Assembly: GCA_900769565.1 (NCBI GenBank)
Contig: CAAGHC010000068.1
Span: 1 to 48,481, forward strand
Length of the DNA stretch: 48,481 bases
Reading direction: 5' to 3'
Origin: Clostridia bacterium
GTDB lineage: Bacteria > Bacillota > Clostridia > Christensenellales > Borkfalkiaceae
Every line of letters starts with the position of its first letter. Within the stretch, counting starts at the first letter, position 1. The notes under the pieces are model-generated. The model saw only the letters and a program-made list of their open reading frames with translations, searched no databases and was not told the origin of the DNA. Made by a program: the position numbers and the translations under genes. Below are positions 24,166 to 32,808 of this stretch, in pieces.

Positions 24166-25686
24166 GTGCGCAATTTTTTTAAGACGGTAGCAATAGTAAG
24201 CGTTTTTTCCATAAGCGAAAAATTTTTGGGCTTTTTATACAGAATATTTTTATCCCGAACTATCGGTTCTGAAGGTATAGGTCTATATCAAGTTGCCCTA
24301 TCCGTGTTTGCGCTAATTTTGACCGTTTGTTGTTCGGGTACGCCTATCACCGTTTCACGGTTGATGACCAAATATAAAGCCATCAATCGCCCCGACCGTG
24401 CAGGTAAGGTAGTGTCTGCAGGAATAATAGTTACCGTTTTAACAGCCGTGCCCACGTGCGTTTTGTTTTTTCTTTTAAGCCCACGCCTTGACTTTTTATT
24501 TGCGGACGAGCGATGCAAAAAAATCTTTTTAGTCGTTCTGCCAGGACTAATTTTTACATCCGTTTATTCGGTACTTCGTGGTGTTTTTTGGGGGAATAAA
24601 GATTTTTTACCTTATAGCATAATAGAACTTCTAGAAGAAATTTGCATGATAATATCGGGCATTATTTTAATCGGCTTTGCTACCGACGTTTATAAAGGCG
24701 CTTTCCGTGCAGGCGTTGCCGTACTAATCTCGTACGTGTTCTCGTTCACTTTAGCAACTTTGGTTTTCTTTGCAAGAAAAAATAAATTATTCAATCCTAA
24801 AAGCGAACTAAAGCCCCTTTTATCATCAGCAATGCCCATAACGGCAATGCGAACGGCAAGTTCACTAGCCTCGTCGCTCGTGTCGGTTATACTGCCACTT
24901 CGTTTAATATCTGCAGGTCTAAGCGAATCACAAGCGTTAAGTGCGTTCGGCTCTGCAATGGGGCAAGCCGTACCACTACTATATATTCCTACAACGGTAA
25001 TCGGCTCGTTTACTCTAGTGCTAGTCCCTGAAATAAGCGAAAACTATTATAAAGGACGGCACTTCTACCTAAAGCGTGACGTGGAAAAAGCGTTAAAGTT
25101 CACCACCTTTTTAACTGCGTTATTCGTACCCGTGTTTACCGTGTGTGGGGAAGAAATCGGCGTTATGATTTTCGGTGGTTACGAATGTGGAAAATATCTT
25201 TCTGCATCTGCCTTTTTAATGTTGTTTATGAGTTTATCAAGCATTACGACTAGCATATTAAACTCAATCGGTTTAGAAAACAAAACGCTTATATTTTTTA
25301 TAATAAGTGGTGGACTAATGCTACTTTCCGCATGGTTTTTACCACAGTTTATAGGCATATATTCACTAATCGTCGGGTTTATGTTCGTTTACGGCTTAAC
25401 TGCCGTGCTAAATTTATTTTTACTTAATAGACATTGCAAAGAAAAACCTAGTTATTTAAAATTTTTAATAGGCACGATAATATTTATGCTACCCACGAGC
25501 CTTTTCGGGTTTATGCTAGAAAACATTTTGCTTTCTGCGCTCGGCTCTTTTGTTACCTTTGCAGTATGTTCTGTGCTTATGATTTTATTCATAATCGTTC
25601 TATACGTAACTTTTGGGCTTATTTCGTTTGATTTTTTAAAAAACAACTTTAAAAAATTTGCGCCAAAAAAAAGTCCCCACGCTTAA
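24166..25686 (+). CDS. spoVB: SpoVB-family polysaccharide/lipid II flippase
   Basis: This roughly 506-residue polytopic protein, with about 14 hydrophobic segments, belongs to the MVF/polysaccharide transporter superfamily. 'FLGFLYRIFLSRTIGSEGIGLYQ' and 'GTPITVSRL' are typical of stage V sporulation protein B. It is thought to flip lipid-linked precursors for spore cortex peptidoglycan. I choose the GTG at 24166 because GGAG lies six bases upstream; a TTG at 24154 would start inside that site. Its 3' end overlaps the terminator of the convergent operon. Confidence 0.85.
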   Translation: MRNFFKTVAIVSVFSISEKFLGFLYRIFLSRTIGSEGIGLYQVALSVFALILTVCCSGTPITVSRLMTKYKAINRPDRAGKVVSAGIIVTVLTAVPTCVLFFLLSPRLDFLFADERCKKIFLVVLPGLIFTSVYSVLRGVFWGNKDFLPYSIIELLEEICMIISGIILIGFATDVYKGAFRAGVAVLISYVFSFTLATLVFFARKNKLFNPKSELKPLLSSAMPITAMRTASSLASSLVSVILPLRLISAGLSESQALSAFGSAMGQAVPLLYIPTTVIGSFTLVLVPEISENYYKGRHFYLKRDVEKALKFTTFLTALFVPVFTVCGEEIGVMIFGGYECGKYLSASAFLMLFMSLSSITTSILNSIGLENKTLIFFIISGGLMLLSAWFLPQFIGIYSLIVGFMFVYGLTAVLNLFLLNRHCKEKPSYLKFLIGTIIFMLPTSLFGFMLENILLSALGSFVTFAVCSVLMILFIIVLYVTFGLISFDFLKNNFKKFAPKKSPHA

Positions 25687-25694
25687 CGTGGGGA
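25664..25694 (-). terminator. Terminator of the glycan-use operon
   Basis: On the minus strand TCCCCACG and CGTGGGGA (25694-25687 and 25681-25674) form a perfect 8-bp stem followed by C and eight T. It lies just after the 25702 stop codon and inside the end of the convergent spoVB gene. Confidence 0.88.
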
Positions 25695-25701
25695 ACTGCT
25701 T

Positions 25702-26421
25702 TTAAGCAAAAAACATAGTTTCTATTAATTTCATTGCCATATAATAATGAATTTCTCTTATCGGGTGATTTAACTTGTTTGAAAGAAGTTCGGTAACGTC
25801 TACCCCGCTTTCAATAAGTTTTTCCCAAACGGGATAAAGGTCGCAAACCTTAACGCCGTACTTATTGCTAACTTTAACAGCCGTGTCCATAAACTTTTTC
25901 AAAAGCCCGTCGTTTTGAACTTTTGCAAAATCCACCGCGAGATTTTTAAATAATTCTTCTCTTAAGTGTGGGCTAGTTTTAGTGCACATACAGTTTTGAG
26001 TTAAAAATATCGTTTCGATATTTCTTTCTTTAAGTGCTGAAAAGATGTTTTCTAAATCTTCCTCATACTTTTCAAGCGTTGAGCAACAACTATCGTTAAG
26101 TCCAAAGGAAACCACGCATAAATCGGGGTTATAAGATAAAACGTCACGCTCTAACCTTTCAAAACCAAAAGTCGCACCGTCGCCACTAATACCTGAATTT
26201 ATAATATTGATTTGAGTGGTAGGATAAAGTACGTTCAAAATTTCCTTAACCCTAGTACTGTATGCGCTTTTATAATCAAACACCGTTTCAAGCGAAGTTT
26301 CACTTGTCAAATAACACTCGAAACAACCTTGGGTAACGCTATCGCCTAAAAAAGCAATCGTAACGGGTTTTGCGCCCAAAATATCTTGATGTTTCGCCTT
26401 GATTTTTTCAATAATTTTCAT
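25702..26421 (-). CDS. SGNH/GDSL-family hydrolase (probable carbohydrate esterase)
   Basis: This 239-residue protein shows the SGNH blocks: 'FLGDSVTQG' (nucleophile Ser28), 'NSGISGDGA' (Gly), 'SFGLNDS' (Asn) and a C-terminal 'LNHPIREIHYY' with the catalytic His. There is no signal peptide, so it is cytoplasmic. Next to GH78 enzymes, removal of O-acetyl groups from imported oligosaccharides is the likely role; lipase or thioesterase activity is less likely. GGAGG precedes the ATG. It is the last gene of the operon. Confidence 0.85.
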   Translation of the reverse strand: MKIIEKIKAKHQDILGAKPVTIAFLGDSVTQGCFECYLTSETSLETVFDYKSAYSTRVKEILNVLYPTTQINIINSGISGDGATFGFERLERDVLSYNPDLCVVSFGLNDSCCSTLEKYEEDLENIFSALKERNIETIFLTQNCMCTKTSPHLREELFKNLAVDFAKVQNDGLLKKFMDTAVKVSNKYGVKVCDLYPVWEKLIESGVDVTELLSNKLNHPIREIHYYMAMKLIETMFFA

Positions 26422-26452
26422 ACTGCAACCTCCAAAACCTATTCTGGTTTAA

Positions 26453-28678
26453 TTATTTTTTATACTTCACCACCTTGTCTAGCACGGGGAACTCTATCTC
26501 GCCCTTAATATCGACCTTGGTGGGAACAAACTCGTATTCCCCGAGCCTATCCGACTTAAAACCACTTACGGCGCACGCTATCCAGTTAGCAACGCAAGAA
26601 GTCAAGCCGTGGTTATCACTAAATTCCATACCCTTCTCAAAGCCTTCGCAAAGCGTGCCGAATTCAACTGCCATAGGATAGTAAATTTCCTTAATCTCGT
26701 CCAGCATAAGCGCATGCTCGCCCGCTCTAAACAAAACTTCCTCACGAGCATATATACCCGTTATAAGGTTTGCAGGAACAACGTTTGGATAAACGTTAGG
26801 CTTACGGAAAACGCCCAAATCGTTTACTATTGTATCGTATAATTTATTAAATGTCAATCTATCTGCAATATTAAAAAGGAATGCAAAATATTGACAAATT
26901 TCTGAAACGTGATTAACTTTAACGGCAACGCCGTCCTTTCTAACCAAATGGTCTTCAAAGAACTCACCGTTAAAGGATAAGTCGATAATGGTCTTTTTAA
27001 TTTTTTCCGCCTTGTCTAGTAGCGCCTTATCCCCCGTTTTTATCGCATACTCGTAAAGTGTGCCGTAGTAGAGCATATTAGTCGGGAAATGCACCCCGTC
27101 AATATAATCGTTTGCCTTGCTCCACTCAATAAACACCCAACCTTCAAGGTTTTCAAGCAAGCCGAACTCGTTTTCAAACCTTGCTAGATAGTCTAGTGCA
27201 AGTTGCATTTTGGGTTTAAAGCGTTCAAAGAACTGTTCGTCGCCCGTATATTTAACGTGCTTAATAACGTCCAAAATAGTCCAGCAAATAAGCGTGGGAC
27301 AATAGTTGCCGTCCAAGTGGTCGGACGGGTAACACATGGGGAAAACGCCTTTAGGTAAACCCTTAAGGTCCGGCGCTAATAAAACGTTTTCAAGTAAGGC
27401 ATGGTTAGCCAAAAGGTTGCCACTTAAAATCTTTTCGCCCTCTACCGTAAACCAACTGTCGTTATACCATCCGGCACGCTCACGTGAAGGGCAGTCGATA
27501 AGACAGTCCACACTGTTTTGCGCAAGAGAGTTTTGCGCCGCTTTTACGATAGCGTTTAACTTTTCATCAGCACAGTTAAACTTCAGTTTATACATATCGT
27601 CGTTTTGGTAAAGCACCATATCGAGCGAACATTCAATATCACCACCAACGCTTAAAACACGTGCAAACCTTGCCGTGTTAGCCTCAATGGCAGTAAGCGT
27701 GTATTCACCTTTTTTAACGTTAAAATAAATAACGTTACAGCAATTATTACGATAAAAGCAAACGTTAACGCCGTCGGTATTACAATGCTCGTTATTTTTT
27801 AGGTCGATTTCATCAAAGGTAAGATAGATTTCAGTATCGGCTTTAGCCTTAATTTTTAGCGAGAAAAAACCACTGACGTTTCTAGAAAAATCAAATACAG
27901 CGTATTCGTTAGACGAAATAGATACACTATCGCTACTACAAGTAGCAGTTTTAGTAAACTCAAATTTAGAACAAATATCGCTTGCGTAAAAAACAAGTTC
28001 AGAATACTTAAAGCCTAATAAAATATCCGATATATCGGTAATCGAACGGTCTGTCCAAACGGGTCTAGCGTCGTTAACTATAGACTTGCCAACTTCAATG
28101 CAAGTAGCCGAAAGGCTGTTTAGTTTAGGTAGTGGAAGTCCACGTTCTTTTAATATCGGGCAAGACACTTTAACGGTAGAGATTATCGGGAAAACCGATT
28201 TTTCGCCACGATAAAGTTTTTCACGTTCGCCAGAAAAAGCGTACGCTTCCATAAACGGGCGTTGAAAACTAAACCTTTGCACCTTTTTTATTCTATCGGT
28301 TAAATCGTAACAGATAAAATCTTCACTAGTTGCGATAGTCTTGTCGTCCTTTTCAAGGCTAGCAGTAAAATAAGCGTCTTGCATAATAAGGTAATAACTG
28401 TTAACGTTATAATTAACCGTTTCAACCACTATAACCACGTCACCGTCAAGGTCGATAGAATAACTATCAACTTTAGAATAGCCGTGCGCCGTCCTAGCCG
28501 GGCCGTAACCGATAAACTTTCCGTTTACCGTTAGACGATATATGCACGAACAGGTAAGGTTTAACCGTACCCTACCCTTTATATTAGCCGAATAGCAAAA
28601 TGCAAGGTTACTGTTGTAAATATCAACTTGGTTTTCGCCCCAAACGGCCGAGTTTTTTAGTATATCAAAAGTTTTCAT
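26453..28678 (-). CDS. GH78-like alpha-L-rhamnosidase
   Basis: This 741-residue protein has N-terminal beta-sandwich domains (about 1-360) and an (alpha/alpha)6 catalytic barrel (about 365-680). The barrel opens with the GH78 signature region 'DCPSRERAGWYNDSW' (Asp395 onward), where the general acid lies in this family. There is no signal peptide, so it acts on imported rhamno-oligosaccharides. It is only distantly similar to the other GH78 protein in the window, suggesting a different linkage. It lies 10 nt from the upstream SGNH gene, whose stop codon lies within its weak AGGG ribosome site. Confidence 0.85.
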   Translation of the reverse strand: MKTFDILKNSAVWGENQVDIYNSNLAFCYSANIKGRVRLNLTCSCIYRLTVNGKFIGYGPARTAHGYSKVDSYSIDLDGDVVIVVETVNYNVNSYYLIMQDAYFTASLEKDDKTIATSEDFICYDLTDRIKKVQRFSFQRPFMEAYAFSGEREKLYRGEKSVFPIISTVKVSCPILKERGLPLPKLNSLSATCIEVGKSIVNDARPVWTDRSITDISDILLGFKYSELVFYASDICSKFEFTKTATCSSDSVSISSNEYAVFDFSRNVSGFFSLKIKAKADTEIYLTFDEIDLKNNEHCNTDGVNVCFYRNNCCNVIYFNVKKGEYTLTAIEANTARFARVLSVGGDIECSLDMVLYQNDDMYKLKFNCADEKLNAIVKAAQNSLAQNSVDCLIDCPSRERAGWYNDSWFTVEGEKILSGNLLANHALLENVLLAPDLKGLPKGVFPMCYPSDHLDGNYCPTLICWTILDVIKHVKYTGDEQFFERFKPKMQLALDYLARFENEFGLLENLEGWVFIEWSKANDYIDGVHFPTNMLYYGTLYEYAIKTGDKALLDKAEKIKKTIIDLSFNGEFFEDHLVRKDGVAVKVNHVSEICQYFAFLFNIADRLTFNKLYDTIVNDLGVFRKPNVYPNVVPANLITGIYAREEVLFRAGEHALMLDEIKEIYYPMAVEFGTLCEGFEKGMEFSDNHGLTSCVANWIACAVSGFKSDRLGEYEFVPTKVDIKGEIEFPVLDKVVKYKK

Positions 28679-28688
28679 TTTTATAGCC

Positions 28689-29720
28689 CTAGTTTTTTAT
28701 GTGTTTTTTAATAATTTTTGCAAGATTAAGTCCTTGCATAACGTGTCCAAACTCGGCAGGGTGCTCTAAATCAGCACTAAAATAATAGGTTTTATCTAAT
28801 ATTTTATTGCCGTCGATAATAATAGCGTTAGGATATTTTTTAGCGTGCTCGGTTAAAACCTTTACGGGTTTAACAAACTCGTTAGAATAATCGTCGGCAG
28901 ATTTGCTTATGTCAGCGCCATACATATACGGGGTAACGAAAAACATCTTTTTATCGGGGAATTTAGTACAAAACTCGTCGATTAAAGTTCCCATACGCTC
29001 TTCAATAAGCCACAAGGGTCGCTCTGCAATATTAATGCAAAGTTCAAAGTAGCCGTAGTCGAAGTCTTCGGTCAAAAGATAATCTTTTATACCCTTGTCA
29101 CATTGACAACCACCACTAATACCCTTATTTAAAACGTCGAAACCAAGGGCGTTTGCCATTACAGAAATATAACTTAAATAGCTATACGGCGTACCACCAC
29201 CAAAAGTTATGGACGAGCCGTAACAAAGCACTTTCTTTTTGGGAAGTTCGGTTTGTTTAGGAAGTCTACGCCTAGCGTTGGGCTTAACTTTTAAAATTTC
29301 AAACGGCCCGTTTGCAAAACAAATACGCCAAACGTTAGGATTAAAACGGTTGCAGTTCTTTTTGGGTATGCCGTTAACAAAATTATTTCTTTTGAAAACC
29401 GTGTCTAGTGTTTCACCTTCTTTTACGAACTCGCTTTTAAGAAGAAAATCGCCATGATAAACGTTAATTATACCGTTCTCAATGGCTTTAGCCTTTAAGG
29501 CAACTTCGGTAGCATGACTAAAAAATCTAATTTCCGCGCCTGCAAGTTGCTTTGCATAATAACGGTGTCCTATCCACTCTTCGGTATAGTTGCCGTCCTT
29601 ATCGTATAAAGGTAAGGTCAAATTTTCAATAACGTCAACGGGGAATCTTCTCAAAATAAAACCATCTTTAGTCTTTTCTACTTCCGCAACGTTAAAAAGT
29701 TCAAAATTTTCGTACTGCAT
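28689..29720 (-). CDS. Two-domain SGNH hydrolase (CE2-like esterase)
   Basis: This 343-residue protein has an N-terminal beta-sandwich of about 150 residues followed by an SGNH domain with 'LCYGSSITFGGG' (nucleophile probably Ser170), 'NKGISGG' and the Asp-His pair in 'ADLEHPAEFGH'. Jelly-roll plus SGNH architecture is typical of carbohydrate acetyl-esterases. There is no signal peptide. Together with the other SGNH gene it suggests an acetylated glycan. GGAG precedes the ATG. Confidence 0.85.
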   Translation of the reverse strand: MQYENFELFNVAEVEKTKDGFILRRFPVDVIENLTLPLYDKDGNYTEEWIGHRYYAKQLAGAEIRFFSHATEVALKAKAIENGIINVYHGDFLLKSEFVKEGETLDTVFKRNNFVNGIPKKNCNRFNPNVWRICFANGPFEILKVKPNARRRLPKQTELPKKKVLCYGSSITFGGGTPYSYLSYISVMANALGFDVLNKGISGGCQCDKGIKDYLLTEDFDYGYFELCINIAERPLWLIEERMGTLIDEFCTKFPDKKMFFVTPYMYGADISKSADDYSNEFVKPVKVLTEHAKKYPNAIIIDGNKILDKTYYFSADLEHPAEFGHVMQGLNLAKIIKKHIKN

Positions 29721-29780
29721 AATTTTCTCCTTTTAATAGTGAAACTGTCTATTTAACTTATATTTTTGTAATGTTTATTT

Positions 29781-29823
29781 TAAGATTTACCCCACCGCCA
29801 TACGGCGATGGGGTTTAATCTTA
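29781..29823 (-). terminator. Long hairpin downstream of the 903-residue surface protein gene
   Basis: TAAGATT and ACCCCA pair with TGGGGT and AATCTTA around an inner CGCC/GGCG hairpin. No T run follows on the minus strand, so it may stabilise the mRNA 3' end or terminate partially rather than end the operon. It separates the surface-protein part from the downstream enzyme genes. Confidence 0.5.
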
Positions 29824-29851
29824 AATTTGTTTTTTAACTTAAACCAAAGTT

Positions 29852-32563
29852 TTAAGCGTACTTAATATAGTCGATTTGGATAACGGTAGGCGTTGAATCG
29901 CTAGTATTTCTTAAAGCAGTGCCAGCTTGACAGAAAGCAAAAGCAATCACGCTAGTTCCATTATAAGGTGTTTCTTCCGAAAATCCGTTAGTAGCAACCG
30001 TCAATGCTGATGCAGGAATGGTTATTTCCACCCAGTCACCACCTATCGTAGCAGTGCCGTATTCTGGAGCATATTCTCTTATACTATATTCTCTTGCATC
30101 AGTTTGCTTAAGTTCACCTAATTTTACCTTTAATTCAGTTATATCATCTGCAACGGGTGCGCTAACAACACGTAGCCTTACCTTTATGCCGTTGGTGTTG
30201 GTAGTTACGTCAATTGCCTTTGACAATGCTACTTGGAAACCTTGAACGTAACCATAACCCGTTTTAGTAAGCGTTATTTCAACAGCACCGTCGTGGCCAC
30301 CGAAACCGTCGTTAGCATTTGCAGGTAAATAAGTTGCACTTTGCAACGTATTATTTTCACCAACCCTACTTATTACGCCAGCATAAGCACTGTTCTTAAA
30401 GCTTGCTAACGTATCTGCAGGTTCTTCCAAAGATGCGTAATTGATAGAATCAATTTGAACAACTACGTCAATACCTCTAACGGTAGGACCACTATCTCCA
30501 CCAACAACACCTACACCAAAATATATTTTAGTTTGGCCTACGAATGCAGAAAGTGCAGATGCAGGAATTAAGCACTCTGCCCATTCACCGCTGAATGCTA
30601 AAGTTCCATAACTAGCAGAATTCTTTCTTACAGAGTATTCTGCAGTTGCATCCTTATCTGCTTGACCGATAAATAACTCGTAATTTGAATTTTCACGATA
30701 GGTGTGTTCAGGTGCACTTACTAATCTCATTCTTACGATAATACCCAAAGGATAATTAGTAAAGTCAACAGCCTTGGGAAGATTTACGGTAAACATATCA
30801 ACGAATCCCGATGGGTTATTAAGCGTAACTTCAACAGCGCCGTCGTGACCACCGAAACCGTCGTCAGCATTTGAAGATACGTAAGTTGCACTAGCGTTTG
30901 TTAAGCCTAAACCTGAAACCATGCTAGTATAAATTTCATTATTATAACTTGCAAGAACGTTTGCAGGTTCGTTAATTTCAAATATTTCCGTGCAGTAAGT
31001 AGAATCTGCAATAACAAAATCGTTAGAAACTGCTTTAACCTTTACGCTATAAGAAGAAAGCGCGCCGATTAATGTGGTTAAGTCCATGCTAGTTTCAGTA
31101 ACAACTTCTTGGTCAACACCGTTGAAAGCTACTACGTAGCCGTCAGCATTAGCAACTTCATCCCAACTAGCAACACCGTCGGTAATGGTTAGATTTGCAG
31201 GAACAGAAAGTTCATCATAATAAGCAACTGCACCGATATTCATTACTGTTTTAGCAGTATAGGTGTTGTTTTTAGTAGGCGTGTAAAGAATAAATTGAAT
31301 AATCTTATCGCCTGCAGAACAATACTTGTTAAGTGCCGTGTTAGAAAGATATAGATATTGCCATTCGGTCGAGCCGATATCTACTAAAACTTTATCGTTT
31401 GCAGCATTATAGTTAGAACCGCTGTGGGGTGCAAATCTCATTTCTGATTCAGCACCGTCGTAAGAATTAACCTTAAACTTGATAACTAAACCGTCGTGAG
31501 AAGTAAGGTCAAGACCTTCTGCTAAACTTAAAGCAAAAAATGAAGAACACCATCTATCGTTTGCGATAGTTAAATTATAACCTTCGGTTGCGTCTTCCGT
31601 TCTAACTTCTTCGTTTGCAGCATTTTCACCATTGGGACTATAACTTGTGTTTTTACCGTTTGCAACACCGTTTACAACGCCACCGGGCATATCTACTATA
31701 GCACAATATTCTCTCCATGCACGGCTATAATTAGTACCATCACCGTATGCAGACATGGTTACCTCACCAACGGGGTTGTCAAATTCAGAAAGATTAATTG
31801 AACAAGTAGTAGAAGAATCTTGCGGGTCAGGAACGTTTATTGATTGACCGTCAACACATACGTAATAACCGATTGCGTTAGCGAATCTACCCCAAACGAG
31901 TTTGTCCCCTTCAACGCGAAAAGAAACTGCACTATTGCCAGCAGAAATTCTGCTTGTAGCGGTAACGTAACCGTTTAAGGTAGGCGTTTCTTCACTCGTG
32001 ATAGCATCGTTACCTTCGTCTTCTGCTAAAATTTGGTTAGCAACACGTGCGATTGAACGGGTTACAACGTTAGTTGCGTAAACGGGTTCTTGTCCGTCAA
32101 CTTTTATGTAAGATTTAGCGATAATTTCCGTACCGTAAGCCTCTGCTGATTGTGGAATGTTTGTTACAACAACGTTAAAGCGTTCAAAACCTTCGATATC
32201 AATTTTAGCATCTTTAACGGATACCCAAATAAAACCATTATCGTTAGATGAAACCTTCTTAACGTTTGCGTTTGCGCTGTCGAGAACAAGGTCGGATTCC
32301 GTACCTTTATCGGATTGAACTAGCAACATGCCAACTTCGATTCCGTCGTTAAGTTCACCGTCAGTAAAGTAACTGTCGGGTACGTATGACGAGAATCTGA
32401 TACCAGGTCTGTCGTTGCCGTAACGGATTGACGCACCGTCTTTCATTCTTATAGTTGCATCTGCCATTGCAGGTTTAATAGTGAATGCAAATGCGAGCAT
32501 CGAGATAGCGAATACGAGCGAGAGTACAACTTTTAATACTAAACTTTTACTAGCAGTTTTCAT
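29852..32563 (-). CDS. Large secreted modular protein with CBM-like repeats
   Basis: This 903-residue protein starts with a signal peptide (hydrophobic about 10-32, cleavage near 'PAMADA'). A domain of about 150 residues follows ('GASIRYGNDRPGIRFSS'), a kind I associate with surface proteins of gut Clostridia. Fibronectin-III-like stretches then alternate with three beta-sandwich modules (about 296-455, 540-715, 718-903). Modules 2 and 3 share 'DGFGGHDGAVE' with each other and with the 908-residue protein. No LPXTG motif, dockerin or catalytic domain is evident. A role in binding the glycan at the cell surface is inferred. Its start overlaps the stop of a 39-codon gene by one base, and its GGAGG site lies inside that gene. 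Confidence 0.75.
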   Translation of the reverse strand: MKTASKSLVLKVVLSLVFAISMLAFAFTIKPAMADATIRMKDGASIRYGNDRPGIRFSSYVPDSYFTDGELNDGIEVGMLLVQSDKGTESDLVLDSANANVKKVSSNDNGFIWVSVKDAKIDIEGFERFNVVVTNIPQSAEAYGTEIIAKSYIKVDGQEPVYATNVVTRSIARVANQILAEDEGNDAITSEETPTLNGYVTATSRISAGNSAVSFRVEGDKLVWGRFANAIGYYVCVDGQSINVPDPQDSSTTCSINLSEFDNPVGEVTMSAYGDGTNYSRAWREYCAIVDMPGGVVNGVANGKNTSYSPNGENAANEEVRTEDATEGYNLTIANDRWCSSFFALSLAEGLDLTSHDGLVIKFKVNSYDGAESEMRFAPHSGSNYNAANDKVLVDIGSTEWQYLYLSNTALNKYCSAGDKIIQFILYTPTKNNTYTAKTVMNIGAVAYYDELSVPANLTITDGVASWDEVANADGYVVAFNGVDQEVVTETSMDLTTLIGALSSYSVKVKAVSNDFVIADSTYCTEIFEINEPANVLASYNNEIYTSMVSGLGLTNASATYVSSNADDGFGGHDGAVEVTLNNPSGFVDMFTVNLPKAVDFTNYPLGIIVRMRLVSAPEHTYRENSNYELFIGQADKDATAEYSVRKNSASYGTLAFSGEWAECLIPASALSAFVGQTKIYFGVGVVGGDSGPTVRGIDVVVQIDSINYASLEEPADTLASFKNSAYAGVISRVGENNTLQSATYLPANANDGFGGHDGAVEITLTKTGYGYVQGFQVALSKAIDVTTNTNGIKVRLRVVSAPVADDITELKVKLGELKQTDAREYSIREYAPEYGTATIGGDWVEITIPASALTVATNGFSEETPYNGTSVIAFAFCQAGTALRNTSDSTPTVIQIDYIKYA

Positions 32564-32682
32564 TATACGTTTCCTCCATTGCCCCAGCCTTCAAACTCAA
32601 CGAAGTTATCGGACGTTAAAACGATATCGCTAACCGATAATTCCGTGATTTCCACCATAGGTGGAAAGTACCTTTTTTCCAT
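32563..32682 (-). CDS. 39-residue protein translationally coupled to the surface protein
   Basis: The ATG at 32682 follows a strong GGAGGA site, and 39 codons end in TAA whose last base is the first base of the next ATG. The protein begins MEKRYFPPMVEI and contains 'DIVLTSDNF', then an acidic, Gly/Asn-rich tail. Similar short acidic proteins ('...P.ME.VE....D..LTS') are widespread and uncharacterised in gut Clostridia as far as I recall. It has no signal peptide or membrane helix. The ribosome site, coupling and codon use argue for a real gene; the function is unknown. Confidence 0.65.
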   Translation of the reverse strand: MEKRYFPPMVEITELSVSDIVLTSDNFVEFEGWGNGGNV

Positions 32683-32748
32683 ATATTTTCCTCCTTTATT
32701 TTAAGTGCCGTTTTGCACTATTTCCTTATACAAATATTATTTAATTTT

Positions 32749-32789
32749 GCCCGTTTAACGGGCTCTACCTACCGCATTTTGCGGTAGGT
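32749..32789 (-). terminator. Tandem hairpins after the 908-residue lipoprotein gene
   Basis: GCCCG/CGGGC (32749-32763) and a 10-bp perfect stem ACCTACCGCA/TGCGGTAGGT (32767-32789) lie 20 nt after the stop codon. No T run follows on the minus strand, so partial termination or 3'-end protection is more likely than full termination. Confidence 0.5.
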
Positions 32790-32808
32790 ATTTAGCCATT
32801 ACGTTGTC

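Noticed and set aside
26453..28678. A second sugar importer or regulator gene within the rhamnosidase operon
   Set aside because: Every frame in 25702-29720 is accounted for by two SGNH hydrolases and a GH78 enzyme; no ATPase, regulator or kinase signature is present.
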